A DNA stretch of 64,000 bases from Closterium sp. Naga37s-1 (GCA_947471745.1 CANJKZ010000010.1:6650501-6714500), one strand, 5' to 3'. Numbered from the stretch's first letter, positions 1 to 12,092 are shown. The notes: a model not told the origin generated them from the sequence alone. Numbers and translations: made by a program.

Positions 1-3000
1 ATATTTATATAGATCACAGTACAAGCAAAGCCTACAGCAAGTGAGGAAAAGGTGGGCACAAGCCCTAGCATAGTGCAAAAACGCTGATGATCACCAGACT
101 GAAGTGCCTTGGTGAATATATCAGCAGTGTTGGCCCGAGTGGCCACGTAACGCAGACGAAGCTGACCACGCTGCTGCAACTCTCGAGCCAGGAAGTACCA
201 CAGAGCTATGTGCTTCGTTCTGTGCTCCAGTCTGTGCTCCTCACACAAGGCAATGGCAGCCTTGTTGTCGACGTACAGCACTGGAGGAGAACGAGGCGGC
301 TCTCCCAAGTCGGTCAGCAGGTAGGTGAGCCAGCGTAACTCCTGTGCAGCCATGGCTGTGGCGTAGATCTCAGCCTCACAACTGGAGCTGAGAACTGAAG
401 ACGAGCGTGTAGAACGCCAAGAAACTGAACCAGAGCCAAGGCTGAAGGTGTAACCCTGTGACGACCGCTGAGTAGCCTGGTCGTCAACCCAAGAAGCGGC
501 TAAGTGCCCAGTAAGAACAACTGAGCTCCTCCCTCCAAGCACGAGCCCCATGCCTGATGTACTGCACAAGTAGCGCAGTACCCTCTTAGCAGCATCCATG
601 TGCACCTTTCGGTGCCGACCAGGAGCCACGTAGCGAGCCAGAAGGCCAAGAGGGTACGCGAGGTGAGGACGAGTGCAAGTCATTAGGTACATGAGGCAGC
701 CAACTAGCTCTGGGTAAGGACCACTCGGCTCTACGGACTCGTCCGAAGGTGGAGCTGAGAGCGAGTGACCTGTAGCCAGAGGAGTGGCCTGTGCCGAGGA
801 CCAGGTGAAGCCGAAGCGCTGAAGGACCTGCTGCACCATGTGTGACTAAGTCAGTGTGATGGTGCGGCGTGCTCTGTCCCGGGTGATCTGCAAGCCAAGG
901 TAGCTGCGCAGTTCACCCAGGTCTGTGCACGTGTGTCTCTTCTGCAGCTCCGACTTCACGTGGGCGAGAGCCTCAGTGTCAACAGTGGCAAAGACCAAGT
1001 CTTCGACGTACACGAGGATGTAGAACGGCGGTAGCAAAGTGTCGGTGCGCAGAAACAGCAACGGGTCAGCAGTAGAAGGCGCGAACCCAAGAGCCGCAAG
1101 TGTAGTCCTCAGTGTGTCGTGCCGCTCACGTGGCGCCTGGCGGAGACCGTAGATCGGCCGCCGGAGGCTCCACTGGGTACCAGGAGGAAACGACCCAGTG
1201 AAGCCAGGAGGGCGGCGCAGCCAGATCTCCTCGTGCAGGCTGCTCTGCAAGAAAGCTGTGCTGAAGTCAAGAGAGTGAAGCTCGTAGTCACGCTGAGCGG
1301 CAACGTGCAGTAGCACCCGAAGATTGGTCATCTTCGGGGTGGGGGAGAAGGTCTGAAAGAAGTCTACTCCCTCTCGCTGACTGAAGCCTCGAGCAACGTA
1401 ACGAGCCTTGAAGACAGGCGGAGAACCTGGCGGCCGCTTCACCCTGCAAATTCACATGCCATTGACGATGTTCGCCCCAGGAGGGGGAACCTCGTCGACG
1501 TAAGTGCCAGTGGACTTCCAGGATGCCATCTCTGCGTCCATGGCTGACTGCCACTGAGAGGAGTACTCGCCCGCGATCGCCTCAGCGTAAGAGCGCGGGG
1601 TCGGGATGTCTGGTGCATCTGGGTCTCCCTCTGGTGCAATCAGCATGGACACGAGATGAGGTATAGCGGCGGCAAAGCTCTCAAACTCCTCCTGCCTGTC
1701 CTCAAGGACGTCCGTGCCAAGAGCACACTCACCCTCGACGGACGGAGGACAGACAGACTCAGACTCAGCAACAAGACTCGCAGCGTAGTCTAGATGACAG
1801 TGAGCAGCAAAGTCGACAAGCTCAGCAACTAAGGCAGACGTAGCAGCTGACTCAAAGGAAGGGTCAGTGACAGCAGTGGCCAGGAGACGCGTGACAGTAG
1901 GACTAGCAGCACAAAGAGAGTCAGACTCCGGGTCAGCAAGGGCAGGAAGAGAGGACGCAGGAGGAGAAGGCAGCGGGACACGCTTTGGAGCAGTGGAAGG
2001 ACGAAGCGTCATCTGGTGAGTGCCTGGGACAGCAGGAGGACGCTGACGCGGGACACGACGACCAGTACGAGTAGCACGAACAGGTGACGCAGACCGAGAC
2101 TCAGGCGACACAGGACGAGACTCAGGCTCACGACGCTACGTAAGACCGCCTGTCGGACCAGTGTAGGGAGAATGACTAGGGAGTGGCGAGGCAGGCGGTA
2201 GCAGTGACAGCGACTGGACAGGCGGAGGACACTCTAAGGCGGGAGCAGGACAAGGAGGAGGCGGCTGACCAAGAACCTGCTGAAGGAGGGGAACGAAGTA
2301 TGGCCGTGGTCGTGAAGTGCCCCCAGAACCAGCAGAGACAGCACCAGAACCTCCAGCAGCAGCTCCAACTCCCTCAGCACCACCAGCAGCTCCAGTACCT
2401 CCAGCAGCACCAGCAGCACCTCCAGCAGGACCAGCACTAGCAGCTCGGCAAGCAGCTCCAGTACCTCCAGCAGCACCAGCACCAGCCGCACCACCAGCCC
2501 CAGTACCAGTAGCACCACCAGCAGCTCCAGCAGCTCCAGTACCTCCAGCAGCACCAGCAGCACCTCCAGCACCAACCCCAGGGTCAGCAGTAACACCAAC
2601 TCCAGTAGGCTCAGCGCCCTCAGCTCCAGCTCCAGTAGCACCTCCAGCTCCCACAGCACCACGGCGGCGGCGACAGTACCGAGAGTACCACTCACGTAGC
2701 TGCTGGGAAGAGAGAACGTCCCCAGGCGCAGCACCCCCAGGCTCAGGACCTCCAAACTCAGCACCCCCAGGGACAGCACCCCCAATCTCAGCACCCCCAG
2801 GCTCAGCACCCGTAGTCTCCGCACCCCCAGGCTCAGCACCCCCAGTCTCCGCACCCCCAGGCTCAGCACCCCCAGTCTTAGTACCCCCAGACCCAGCACC
2901 ACCAGGCTCAGCACGCTCAGGCTCAGCACGCTCAGTACCTCGCGCAGGGCCAGAGTCGTCAGCTACCTCGACAGGCTCGACCGGGTCTACCTGGGAAACA

Positions 3001-5102
3001 CCTGAGGGAGCAGGACCCTGGGGAGGCAGGGGGTCTACCAAAGTAGCACCTGGCGTGAGGAAGAGCGGCGGAGGGGGGAGCGGGGCAGTGCGGTAGGGGA
3101 AGAGACGGTAAAAGGGGACCGACTCGTCAAATGTGACGTCCTGAGAGGGGAAGACACGGCGCGAGGTGGGGTGGTAAAACTGCCAGCCAGGCGCGTCAGG
3201 GACAAAGCCCAGGAAGACACAAGGAACAGCGCGGGAGGAGAGCTTGTCCGCGGACGTATCGCAGACAAAGGCACGAGATCCCCAGACACGGAACACAGAC
3301 GCATCGCCAACCGCTCCCGTCCAACGCAGTGTCGGCGAGGTCTCCGGAACGGAGACACGGGGCCAGAGGTTGAGCTGATGCGCGGCGTACCGGACCGCAA
3401 ACGGCCACAGAAAATGGGGGGCAGCCGCATGGATCAAGGAGGTACGAGCGACCTCCATGACCAAGCCAATGCGGCGCTCAGCAACCCCATTCTGCTGAGG
3501 AGAGGCCGGAAGCGTGAACGTCTGCTCAATGCCCTCCCCTTGACAGAAGGCCTCCAAGAGGCCGGAGGAAAACTCACCACCTCTGTCAGAGTGCTGTCGC
3601 AGGACGGGAAGGTCCGTGCGAAAGCGCCTCTCCAGCTGGAGACGAGTAGCGCGGATCCAAGGGATCAAGACAGCAGGGACCTCTCCCTTGGTGCGCAAGG
3701 GGAAGACCGTGGTGTAACGCGTGTAGTCGTCAACTACCAGCAGGAAGTAGCGCTCTCCGCCTTGTCCACGGACGCGGGCTGGGCCCCACACGTCCATGTG
3801 AAGGGTCTGCAGAGGAGCCTCTGTCGGGGGGAACTCAGAGGAGTGAGGGGTGGCACGCTGCCGTCCCTCGACACAGGGAAGGCAGAGAGGGGCAGGGGAC
3901 GGTGGCAGGGGAGGCAGTGACCTGGGGAGACCAGAGACAAGGAAGCGAGAGTGCATGCCACGAAGGCGCTGCATCGAAGGGTGACCAAGGCGGTGGTGCC
4001 AGAGGACCGTCCGGTGCGACAGGGTGCGACACGAGCAGGGGGCGGACAACTGACCTGACGCAGACGCAGACGCCGCTACCTGAGGGGACTCAGTGGTCAG
4101 TGTGTACAAGTCCGACCCCGGCTGCCGAGTGAAGGTAGCCAAGTGACGACCCGTCTGGGCACACGTGCAGTGTGTCACACGCTCGTAGGCAGGGGTGAAC
4201 TGGTGAACACCCGCGTCCTGGAGCGCGGAACCCGCCACCAAGTTCGTAGAGAATGAGGGGAGGTAAAGGCCCGACAGTGTGCCGGACGGGACAGCAGGAC
4301 AAGGGTGGGCAGTGGTGGAGGTCGCAAGGACCGGACCCCCGGAGGGGTCAGCCAGGGAGACAGCAGCCGGCCTAGGGAGCTGCTCAAGGGTAGTGCGGTC
4401 GCGAAAGAAACAGCGGGAAGCACCTGAGTCTAGTGTGAAGGTGTGCAGTGCCTCAGTAGACGCAGTACCTGAAGGCGCAGACTCACAAGCACCTAAAGCA
4501 GCAGACACACCTGCACCTAGAGCAGCAGCCTCACCAGGACCTAGGGCAGCAGACGCGCTAGCACCTAGAGCGACAGCCTCACCGGCACCTGGAGCAGCAG
4601 ACTGGATACCGGGGTCAGGCGGCACACACAGGTGACAGGCTCCCTCGGCACTAGTAGACAATGCATACATTGCAGTGAGAACAACATCATAGTCAAGAGC
4701 AAAGATATCTACCCTCTGCCTAAGCAGCTCCACCCAGTCGGGGAGCTCAGCGTCGTCGCCAAACTCTGTACGCCAATCGTCGCTCAGACGAGCGAAGCAG
4801 CGGGACTCTGTGTGACCACGTGTCCCGCAAGGCTGACCAGTCCGGACACCCGTGCTAATAACGTACAGGCAGCGAGCAGTACTCAGCGACCCTCTACTCT
4901 GAGCGTACCACTCACGAAGCTCCTGGGGCGAAAGAGTCTCGCGCGGACGACGCTGCTGCTGCACAGGGCCACTACAAGAAGCTCCCGAACTACCCACTCC
5001 AGGACGACTCCCACTACTGCCACCCCGACAACCCCAACTGGCGTACCACTCACGAAGCTGCTGGGGCGTGAGGGACATACGCGGACGGCCCTGGAGCTGC
5101 AT
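1..5102 (-). pseudogene. Copia A gag-pol polyprotein with three in-frame stops
   Basis: Polyprotein for cut-and-join retrotransposition: protease, integrase, reverse transcriptase and RNase H. On the minus strand from 5102: two SLTPQQLREWY/TLSPQELREWY modules, a Cys-His knuckle (CGTRGHTESRC), protease DSGAS, the HHRLGHP pre-integrase motif, integrase (DVWGP, HSDRGGEF, NGVAERR), a GGAEPGGAE/GA-rich linker with another REWY motif, then RT and RNase H. All parts lie in one reading frame, broken by TAG at 2136-2138, TGA at 1452-1454 (Trp in sister copies) and TAG at 846-848 (Gln in sister copies). The RT catalytic motif reads YVEDL instead of YVDDL, a likely loss of an essential Asp. The frame is still open at base 1 because the stop used by sister copies is mutated. 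A dead copy. Confidence 0.85.
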
Positions 5103-5289
5103 CTGGCCACGCCAGGAGCAGCAGTAGAAGCAGGAGCAGCAGGAGCAGCAGTAGCAGTAGCAGCAGCAGTAACAGCAGTAGCAGCACAGGCAGGGCAGTG
5201 CTCACCAGTGGTGGGAAGGGCAGGCGCACGACGGAGGCGACTGCGGGGCCGCTACAGCGGCAGGGCGGGGCCGCGACTGCGGTAGGAAG

Positions 5290-6340
5290 CTCCGAGACGG
5301 TCGCTGCTGCAGGGGCGGCTGCTCCAGGGGCGATTGCTCCAGGGGCCAGGGGTGGCTCCTGCAGTGGTGGCTGCTCCAGTGGCCAGGGGCGGCTGCTGCA
5401 GGGGCGGCCACTCCAGGGGCCAGGGGCGGCTGCTGCAGTGGCGGCTGCTCCAGGGGCCAGGCGCGGGGTAGGGCAGGGCGATGCGACGGGCAGGGGCGAC
5501 GCCGCGGGCAGGGGCGACGCGGCGGGCAGGGCGACGCGGCGGGCAGGGCGACGCCGCAGCCAGGGCGACGCCGCGGCGAGGGGCGACGCGGCGGGCAGGG
5601 CGACGCCGCGGCCAGGGCGACGCCGCGGCCAGGGGCGACGACGCGGGCAGGGAAACACGGCGGGCAGGGCGACGCGGCGGGCAGGGCGACGCCGTGGGCA
5701 GGGGCGACGCGGCGGGCAGGGGGCGACGACGCGGGCAGGGGCGACGCCGCGGGCAGGGTGACGCGGCGGGCAGGGGGGCGACGACGCGTCAGCAGCTGGG
5801 CACGGCCGCGTCAGCAGTAGGGCGCGGCCGCGTCAGCTGCAGGGCTGGCGAGGCCGCGTCACGGCAGGGCGGGGCCGCGTCCGCGTCGGCGGCAGGGCGG
5901 GGCCGCGACCGCGACCAGGCGGGACCGCGACTGCGGCCTGACGGAGCCGCGACCGCGACCTGACGGGGTCGCGCGCTGGCCTGACGGACCTGCAGAGGCT
6001 GCGTGCGGGCGGCGAGGGCCTGCAGGGGCGGCGTGGTCCTGCAGGGGCAGCACGCCGACCTGACGGGCCTACAGGGGCGGCTCTCGGGCCTGACGGGCCT
6101 GCAGAGGTGGCTCGGGGGCCTGACGGGTCTGCAGAGGCGGCTCGGGGGCCTGACGGGTCTGCAGAGGCGGCTTGGGGGCCTGACGGACCTGCAGGGGCGG
6201 CTCGAGGGCCTTACTAGCTTGCAGGGGCGGCGCACTGGCCTAGGGCAGCAGGAGGGCTGCAGGACGGCGCGCAGGCAGAATGAAGGGCGAGGCGCACGAG
6301 GGCGCACGAGGAGAGAAAGGCGCACGAGGGCGCACGTAAG
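5290..6340 (-). repeat. GC-rich minisatellite leader of Copia A
   Basis: Where gag should be there are tandem arrays: a GGGCAGGGCGACGCGGC-type repeat (about 5480-5770) and a CCTGACGGGCCTGCAGAGG-type repeat (about 5960-6240). Long frames across them are by-products of GC content and repeat periodicity. A (CTG)n poly-Leu tract lies at about 5110-5190. Confidence 0.7.
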
Positions 6341-6411
6341 GTAGGGCACACGAGGGCGCTTCTAGCGGAATAGTGGGCCCGTAGTAGTAAGCGGTCCTAG
6401 GTGGCAACCTA

Positions 6412-6425
6412 GGCTCGTGATGCCA
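6412..6425 (-). other. Primer-binding site of Copia A
   Basis: Directly adjoins the LTR. It reads TGGCATCACGAGCC on the minus strand, a degraded version of the initiator-Met tRNA site TGGTATCAGAGC with one substitution and one inserted base. Confidence 0.6.
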
Positions 6426-6555
6426 TGTCAGAATGAACAAGAGTGATTGAACTAGGAAAGAGTTGGGTACAAGTAGGAAACCCTAAACTTACTGTACCCC
6501 ATAGTAACTACCCCACTACAGCCGAAACAAAATGTAGCAGATATGACATTTGACA
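6426..6555 (-). repeat. 5' LTR of Copia A (130 bp)
   Basis: On the plus strand it begins TGTCAGAATG and ends TTTGACA. It shares the core (TACAAGTAGGAAACCCTA, then TACCCCACTA) with the LTRs of B, C, D1, D2 and G. Only one LTR is in the window. Confidence 0.75.
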
Positions 6556-6590
6556 GGACCTCCAGTCGGCGTCTGGCGCCGACTCACCGT

Positions 6591-9500
6591 GTATTTCGTG
6601 CGTCGGCGGGAAGCTGGCGCGGCACACCTTCCCCGACCACGGCTCCGAAGCCGACGACGTCCTGGCCGTCGTGCACATCGATTTGTGCGGGCCATTTCGC
6701 GTGGCTGCCAAGGATGGCAGCCTTTACTTCTTGCTACTCAAGGACCGCAAGACCCGCTACGTGTGGGTGAGGCCGGTCGCCAAGAAGTCGGACGTGCTGT
6801 TGGAGTTCCAGAAGTGGCTGGTGCGGGTGGAGCGGCAGGCGAAGCATTCAGTGCTGCAACTGCGTTCTGACCGCGGAGGGGAGTTCCTCACAAAAGACTT
6901 CACTGCCTTCGTGGACAGCAAGGGAATCGTCCACGACTTGACATGCCCTGGTGGTGGAGTCGGTGCGGACGATGCTGCTGCACATGGGCGTGCAGCACCA
7001 CTGGTGGCATCTCGCTCTGCGGCAGGCCGTCTGGGTTCGCAACTGCCTGGAGCGGTCGTCTCTGCCCGCGAGGACGACGTCGTACTAGCTCCTCACCGGG
7101 CAGAAGCCCGACTTGTCGATGGCGCGGGTGTGGGGCTGCATGGCGCAATTCCTCGTCCCTGAGCAGCAGCGCGGTGGGAAGCTGAAGCCGAAGGCCCGGT
7201 GGGGCCTTCACCTCGGCGTGTCGGAGGAGAGCAAAGGCTGGGAGCTCCTCGACATCACCGCCAACCGGGTGGTCACCACGTCGGACGTGGTGTTCTACGA
7301 AACTCTGTCGCTGGAGGTGTGGAAGTCGGACCTCGGGCCAGCATCGGGGCGGACGTGGGCCAACCCGTCGACGGACACCTCGACGGCGACACTTCCTCTG
7401 CTCGCCGAGGTCGGTGAGCGGGCTGCTGAGGATGTCGCGGTCGCCCCTGCCTCGCCATCTCCCACCCCTTCTTCCCATTCCCTTCCCGTCGAACTGCGTG
7501 GCCTGACTCCGGTGTCGGCCTCCGGCGATGAGGGGAGCCGTGGGGCGTCGCCTGTGGCGCTGGCCAAGAGCATCGCCGGTGGCCGACGTGATGCCCAGCC
7601 AGTCGCGGAGAAGCGGGCCGCGGAGGTGCAGCCAACTTTGGACACCGCGAAGGACACCGCGAAGGAAACCACGAAGGACACCGCGGAGGAAACCGCGAAG
7701 GAAACCGCGAAGGAGACCGCGGACGAGACCGCGGAGGAGACCACGGAGAAGACCGCGGAGGAGCCCGCGGCTAGCAGGCAGCTGACAGGGGAACAGGCAG
7801 CAGCTAAGCCAACCGCGGAGCAGTTGGCAGGGGAGCTTTCGAATGGGAAGCGCGTTTCAGAGAAGCCGTCGACAGGGGAGCCGTCGAACGCGGAGCTCGC
7901 TTCAGAGGAGCGGACGACAGGGGAGCAGTTCGATGAAGGCACATCGAGCGACGTGGTGGAGGTGCAGCCCGGACCTCGGAAGTCGGGCCGAATTCGGAGG
8001 CCACCCGACTTCTTCGTCCCCGCTGCCTTCACCACGGTGTACGATGTGGACGACGACGACCTGGCGTACGATGACGCCGAGGACGATGAGGAGTTTTCGG
8101 AGCTCGACCCCGACATGCACGCCGATCCCGAGCACCGTTGGGACATTTCGACCATGACGGTGAAGGAGGCGTTGGCGAGCTGGAAGGGCCTGGCGGTGAA
8201 GGTTGCCATGGAGGAGGAGATTCATAGCCTCATCAACATGGGCACTTGGGAGCTGGTCGAACGCCCGCCGGGGGTGAACATAATGAAGAACCGGTGGGTG
8301 CTAACAACGAAGTACCGCATCGACGACACTGTCGAGCGCGAAAAGGCGAGGCTGGTCGTGAAAGGCTTCATGCAGGTGTATGGCGTTGACTACGACAAGA
8401 CGTATGCGCCGGTGAGCAGCTACGTCACGCTGAGGATTTTCCTCAGCATCGTCGCCGTCCTCGACCTCAACCTGATGCAGCTGGACATGAAGAACGCCTT
8501 TTTGCAGAGCAAGCTCGACCGCGTGCTGTACATGTACCAGCCGGACTACTTCAACGACGGGACCGGCCAGGTGTGCAAGCTGCTGAAGAGCCTCTATGGG
8601 CTAAAGCAGTCGCCGCTGCTGTGGTACACGGCTCTCAACGACATGTCGGTTGGCGCCGGGTGGAAGAAGAGCCAAGTCGATGAGGCTCTGTACTTCAAGG
8701 TCGGCGACGACAAGGTGACTTGCTGGGTGCTGGTCTACGTCGACGACCTTCTCGCCGCGAGCAGCACCACCGCGATGCTGAAGGAGCTGAAGGAGCTGCT
8801 GGAGGCCGCTTTCGAGCTGCGCAAAATTTCGCCGGTGCAGAAGTATCTCGGCCTAGAGATCGTGCGCGACAGGCCGGCGCGAAATATGTGGCTGCACCAG
8901 CAGGGCTACGCCGACAAGCTGCGCAGGCGCTTCATCGACGAGGAGCAGACCTGGCGCACTCCGAAGACGCCGGTCTCCATCGCTGCCTACGCGGAGCAGA
9001 CATTTGACGACGAGGAGGCGCAGGAGCGCGAGGAGGAGTACAGGCAGAAGTTTGGCTCGCTGCAGTTCGTGGCAACGACGACGAGGCCGGACATCGCATT
9101 CGCGTGCAGCAAGCTGGGGAGCGGCCTCACGGTGAGGAGCGACCAGCACTGGCGCGAGGTCGACCGCTGCCTTGCCTACCTCACCAACACGCGAGACACC
9201 GTCCTGGAGTTCGGCGGTGGTCCGGAGTCACTGTAGTTGGTCGGCTACATGGACGCCGACCACGCGGGCGACAAGCAGAACCGGATGAGCACGGGCCGCT
9301 ACGTGTTCGTCTACGGAGGGGCCGCGGTCTCCTGGTCGAGCCACCGCATCAAGTGCGCGATGCTAACGTCAACCGAGTCGGAGTGCGTGGCGGCCGTCGA
9401 AGCCGGGAAGGAGGGACGTCGCCTTCGCTTCCTCCTCGCGGAGTTCCAGCGGCTGGACGCCGGAAAGCCGACTATCCTCAGGGTGGACAACAAGTCGGCC

Positions 9501-9743
9501 ATCACGGTTGGTGAGGGCATGGGGTTGACGGGCTACCTCAAGCACATGGAGCGGCGACAGGCCTGGCTGCAGCGCATGGTGAAGCGCGGGAAGTTTTCGC
9601 TGAACTACATCCCGACCGCTGAGCAGCCGGCCGACTTCCTGACAAAGGCGCTGCACTACCCGGCCTTCAACCGGTGCTCCGTTGCAATCGGCCAAGTGCG
9701 CCTGGCCGATATGGGCGACGGTGACAACGACGTGCAGCAATAG
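6591..9743 (+). pseudogene. Copia E pol (integrase-RT-RNase H), broken
   Basis: Begins in the C-x2-GK zinc-finger motif (CVGGKLARHTFP), then integrase core (HIDLCGPF, LRSDRGGEF). After DLTCP the expected SPQQNG...E segment carrying the third catalytic residue is deleted and the frame changes near 6950. TAG at 7086-7088 replaces a probable Glu. The frame then runs through a linker with an acidic/basic repeat (KETAKETADETAEET), RT (NRWVLTTKYR, QLDMKNAFLQ, VLVYVDDLLA) and TAG at 9234-9236, resuming in the same frame with RNase H (YMDADHAGD, STESECVAAV, VDNKSAITV, DFLTKAL) to the stop at 9741-9743. Non-functional. Confidence 0.85.
7636..7770 (+). repeat. 12-bp coding minisatellite in Copia E linker
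   Basis: Tandem ACCGCGAAGGAA-like units encode a TAKE/TAEE tetrapeptide series between integrase and RT. The linker is poorly conserved in Copia elements, so expansion here is tolerated. Confidence 0.7.
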
Positions 9744-9839
9744 GTGCCATGCCCTTTTGCATGGCTGGTGCGGTGACCGGTGTGCTGTGCGTTGTGTGCA
9801 CGCCGACGGGCTATTCTCCAAGCAATACTGCCGTGTGGG

Positions 9840-9841
<2 letters not shown>

Positions 9842-9871
<30 letters not shown>
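9842..9871. repeat. poly-G run (30 nt)
   Basis: Uninterrupted G run just upstream of the Copia E polypurine tract. Length may be uncertain because sequencers slip on such runs. Confidence 0.9.
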
Positions 9872-9873
<2 letters not shown>

Positions 9874-9940
9874 AGCGTAAACGCGACAGGGGAGTGTCAA
9901 CGGGAGTTGTGTTTGGCCCCGTCCTCGCTTGGGCGGAGCC

Positions 9941-10190
9941 GACCACGGGAGGACCGTGGGAGCCGCGAAACCACGGGAGGACTGTGGGAGCCGCGAAACC
10001 ACGGGAGGACCGTGGGAGCCGCGAAACCACGAGAGGGCCGCGGGAGCCGCGAAACCACGGGAGGACCGTGGGAGCCGCGAAACCGCGGGAGGACCGTGGG
10101 AGCCGCGAAACCGCGGGAGGACCGTGGGAGCCGCGAAACCGCGGGAGGACCGTGGGGGCCGCGAAACCGCGGGAGGACCGCGAAATACCC
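9941..10190. repeat. 28-bp GC-rich tandem array, about 9 copies
   Basis: Unit approximately GACCGTGGGAGCCGCGAAAC plus CACGGGAG. Successive copies are offset by exactly 28 bp (for example 9953 and 9981). The unit contains near-palindromic CCGCGG/CCACGGG segments. Confidence 0.85.
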
Positions 10191-10953
10191 GGTCAACCAG
10201 GATACCCGGGCGACGTGCGCGAAAGTCGTCGCGGGGTGTTGTCTGCGAGGACGACCTCGGGGTGGTATCCCGAGGTCGACGTGGCTGGTGGGCGCCGTCA
10301 CGGGTGGAGTGTCTGCGCTGGGCATGTGACGGGGAGTTGGGCGCCAACCAGCTGCACGCATCTGCGAAGCTGGTGCACCATTGTCAGGCGGGTGCAACGC
10401 TGTGCAGCCGACTTGCTGCAGCGTTGGCACACCGCGGACTTGCAACGTTGGCAAGCCGCGACTCTGCTCTGCTGGAGCGCGGTCGACCAAGTCGTGTTGG
10501 CACGCGGTCGACCGTGCTGCGCTGGCAGTCGACCAGCAGCCGTGCTAGGTCTGATGTAGTCTGTGTTGCCAATGTTGATGGAATTATTCTGAACTTTTGT
10601 TTTCATGATGTTTTCCTAGTGAAACTCTTGCCAATTTTCCCCGTGAACTAGCAAGCAGTGTTAGCACTTGGAAACGACTAAGGAACGAACGAACGCTACG
10701 ATCGCTCTTGCCCCGTGCCTAGCCCGTAGTCTAGCTCCCGTTGCACTAGTTATCTTCGCATAGCGGACCCTGAAATTTTGTGCACACGCTCAGTGTAGTG
10801 TTTTCACGGACCTTGTCAATACAGAGCACGCGGCCTGTGGACCCTGAAAACGATGTTACCGGGACGAAGTTTCTCGGAAATTTCCTCCTGATAACCCCAC
10901 CCCCGGATTGATCGCAGTACCCCCCACATGCGTAATCCCTCCCCCCACACCCG

Positions 10954-11003
<50 letters not shown>
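10954..11003. repeat. poly-C run (50 nt)
   Basis: Uninterrupted C run flanked by C-rich sequence. Length should be treated as approximate. Confidence 0.9.
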
Positions 11004-11511
11004 ACCCCTCGCTTTATCGGGAAGAAGTTTCTTCGTATTTTCGTTCCCATACACCCACCATCGAGATCGGGCAAATTTGTAAAGTCAGATTAGTTTGTTG
11101 TTATTGGTCGAAATAGTTGTGCTCTGACACAGAGCCAGTCACATCGCCAGTGTGCTAGTCACATCGCCAGTCACATTGCAAGTCACAGCTAGTCACATCG
11201 CCACTATGCCAGTCACAACGCTCGCAACTCACAGCGCCAGTCACAGTCACCCTTGCGACACCAACAGTAGATTCGACCTTTGCTCCGTGCAGATTCGATT
11301 CGCTAGGTCAATGCAGATTCTGCCTGAAATCCCCGTAGATTGTCAATCGAGCAGATGTTGCGATTATGCAGGGTGAGACTTCTTTCTCCGGTAAAGAAAG
11401 AGCGCGTTACTACGAGTCTGATTTTCAATTGTCGACCCTGAACATTCAAGGTTCACTACTTCTCAACCCAGAGCAATCAGGGTGCTGTTTTTTTGGAGAA
11501 TGTGCCTTCAG

Positions 11512-11513
<2 letters not shown>

Positions 11514-11544
<31 letters not shown>
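11514..11544. repeat. poly-T run (31 nt)
   Basis: Uninterrupted T run. It could be the reversed poly-A tail of a retroposed sequence, but no such element was recognised next to it. Confidence 0.85.
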
Positions 11545-11545
<1 letters not shown>

Positions 11546-11961
11546 TGGAGCAACCTATTGCAATCGATATGGATAGATTTTTATTTTCACGGGTATATGT
11601 ATATATTTTCGGGTTTTCCCCCTAAAAAAAATAGAAATGTATTTGTTTGCATGAGAGCGACCCTATAAGATGTTCCTTTTTTTTTTGTCTTATCACTACA
11701 TGGCTCTGTTGTAACATATTTTGAAAACGCAATGAAAATATGAAAAGTGCGCTTCAGTATAGCAGATTCGTACTGCAATACTGGACTGTGGAGAAATATA
11801 ATAATCGAGATAAACGATCATTATATTTCTACCTTGTTTAAAAACAAATACAGAAATGCAGGGCCGCCAGAAACGTTTTCACCGACAAAATCGATGAATG
11901 CGTTTCCAAGTTAAAAGAAAGAAGAAATTGTAGTTCGCAAATTTATAGTCTATACTACCGC

Positions 11962-12092
11962 TGTCAGAATAGCAAGCAGAAAGTTTAGAACAGGAAAGAG
12001 GGTTTGCACTAGCAGGCAGTTGAGTACATATAGGAAACCCTAATTTGGGCTATACTCGCTATAAAGTACCCCACTGTAGGCTAGACACATAT
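11962..12092 (-). repeat. D1 left (3') LTR, first part
   Basis: Matches the right D1 LTR from its first base to GGCTAGACAC, where D2 interrupts it. The remainder is at 13448-13464. Confidence 0.75.

Larger units (their letters stand above)
1..6555 (-). mobile_element. Copia element A, 3' end cut by window edge
   Basis: LTR retrotransposon on the minus strand, same lineage as elements C and G. Its 5' LTR lies at the right (6426-6555), followed on the minus strand by a primer-binding site, a GC-rich leader and a pol frame that runs off the left edge. The last base of its LTR touches coding sequence of Copia element E, so A inserted into E's pol gene. The 3' LTR and the left copy of any target duplication are outside the window; the candidate right copy is GGACC at 6556-6560. 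Like C and G it has no recognisable capsid gag. Confidence 0.85.
6556..9894 (+). mobile_element. Copia element E, internal region, 5' part displaced by element A
   Basis: A second Copia family, plus strand. Only the part from the pre-integrase zinc finger onward is present to the right of element A; gag, protease and 5' LTR must lie left of A, outside the window, if still present. It ends with a polypurine tract (ACAGGGGAG, 9886-9894) immediately before a TGTCAACGGG start of the likely 3' LTR. Pol sequence and LTR are clearly unlike those of the A/B/C lineage. Confidence 0.8.
9744..11961 (+). other. 3' non-coding region and probable 3' LTR of Copia E
   Basis: Starts after the RNase H stop. 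A 30-base G run (9842-9871) precedes the polypurine tract, and the probable LTR starts at 9895 (TGTCAACGGG). I could not place the LTR end, since the partner LTR is not in the window. The rest holds a 28-bp tandem array, a 50-base C run and a 31-base T run. I see no gene between 10200 and 11961. Confidence 0.5.

Noticed and set aside
2234-3096. Long frames overlapping the Copia A linker on both strands
   Set aside because: Shadows of the GGAEPGG and GA-rich linker repeats of the real minus-strand polyprotein.
5198-5963. Gly/Arg/Asp-rich frames in the Copia A leader
   Set aside because: Product of tandem GGGCAGGGCGACGC repeats; no gag motif found.
9941-10190. Regular 28-bp repeats resembling a CRISPR array
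   Set aside because: Units are contiguous with no unique spacers, and the DNA is clearly eukaryotic transposon sequence.
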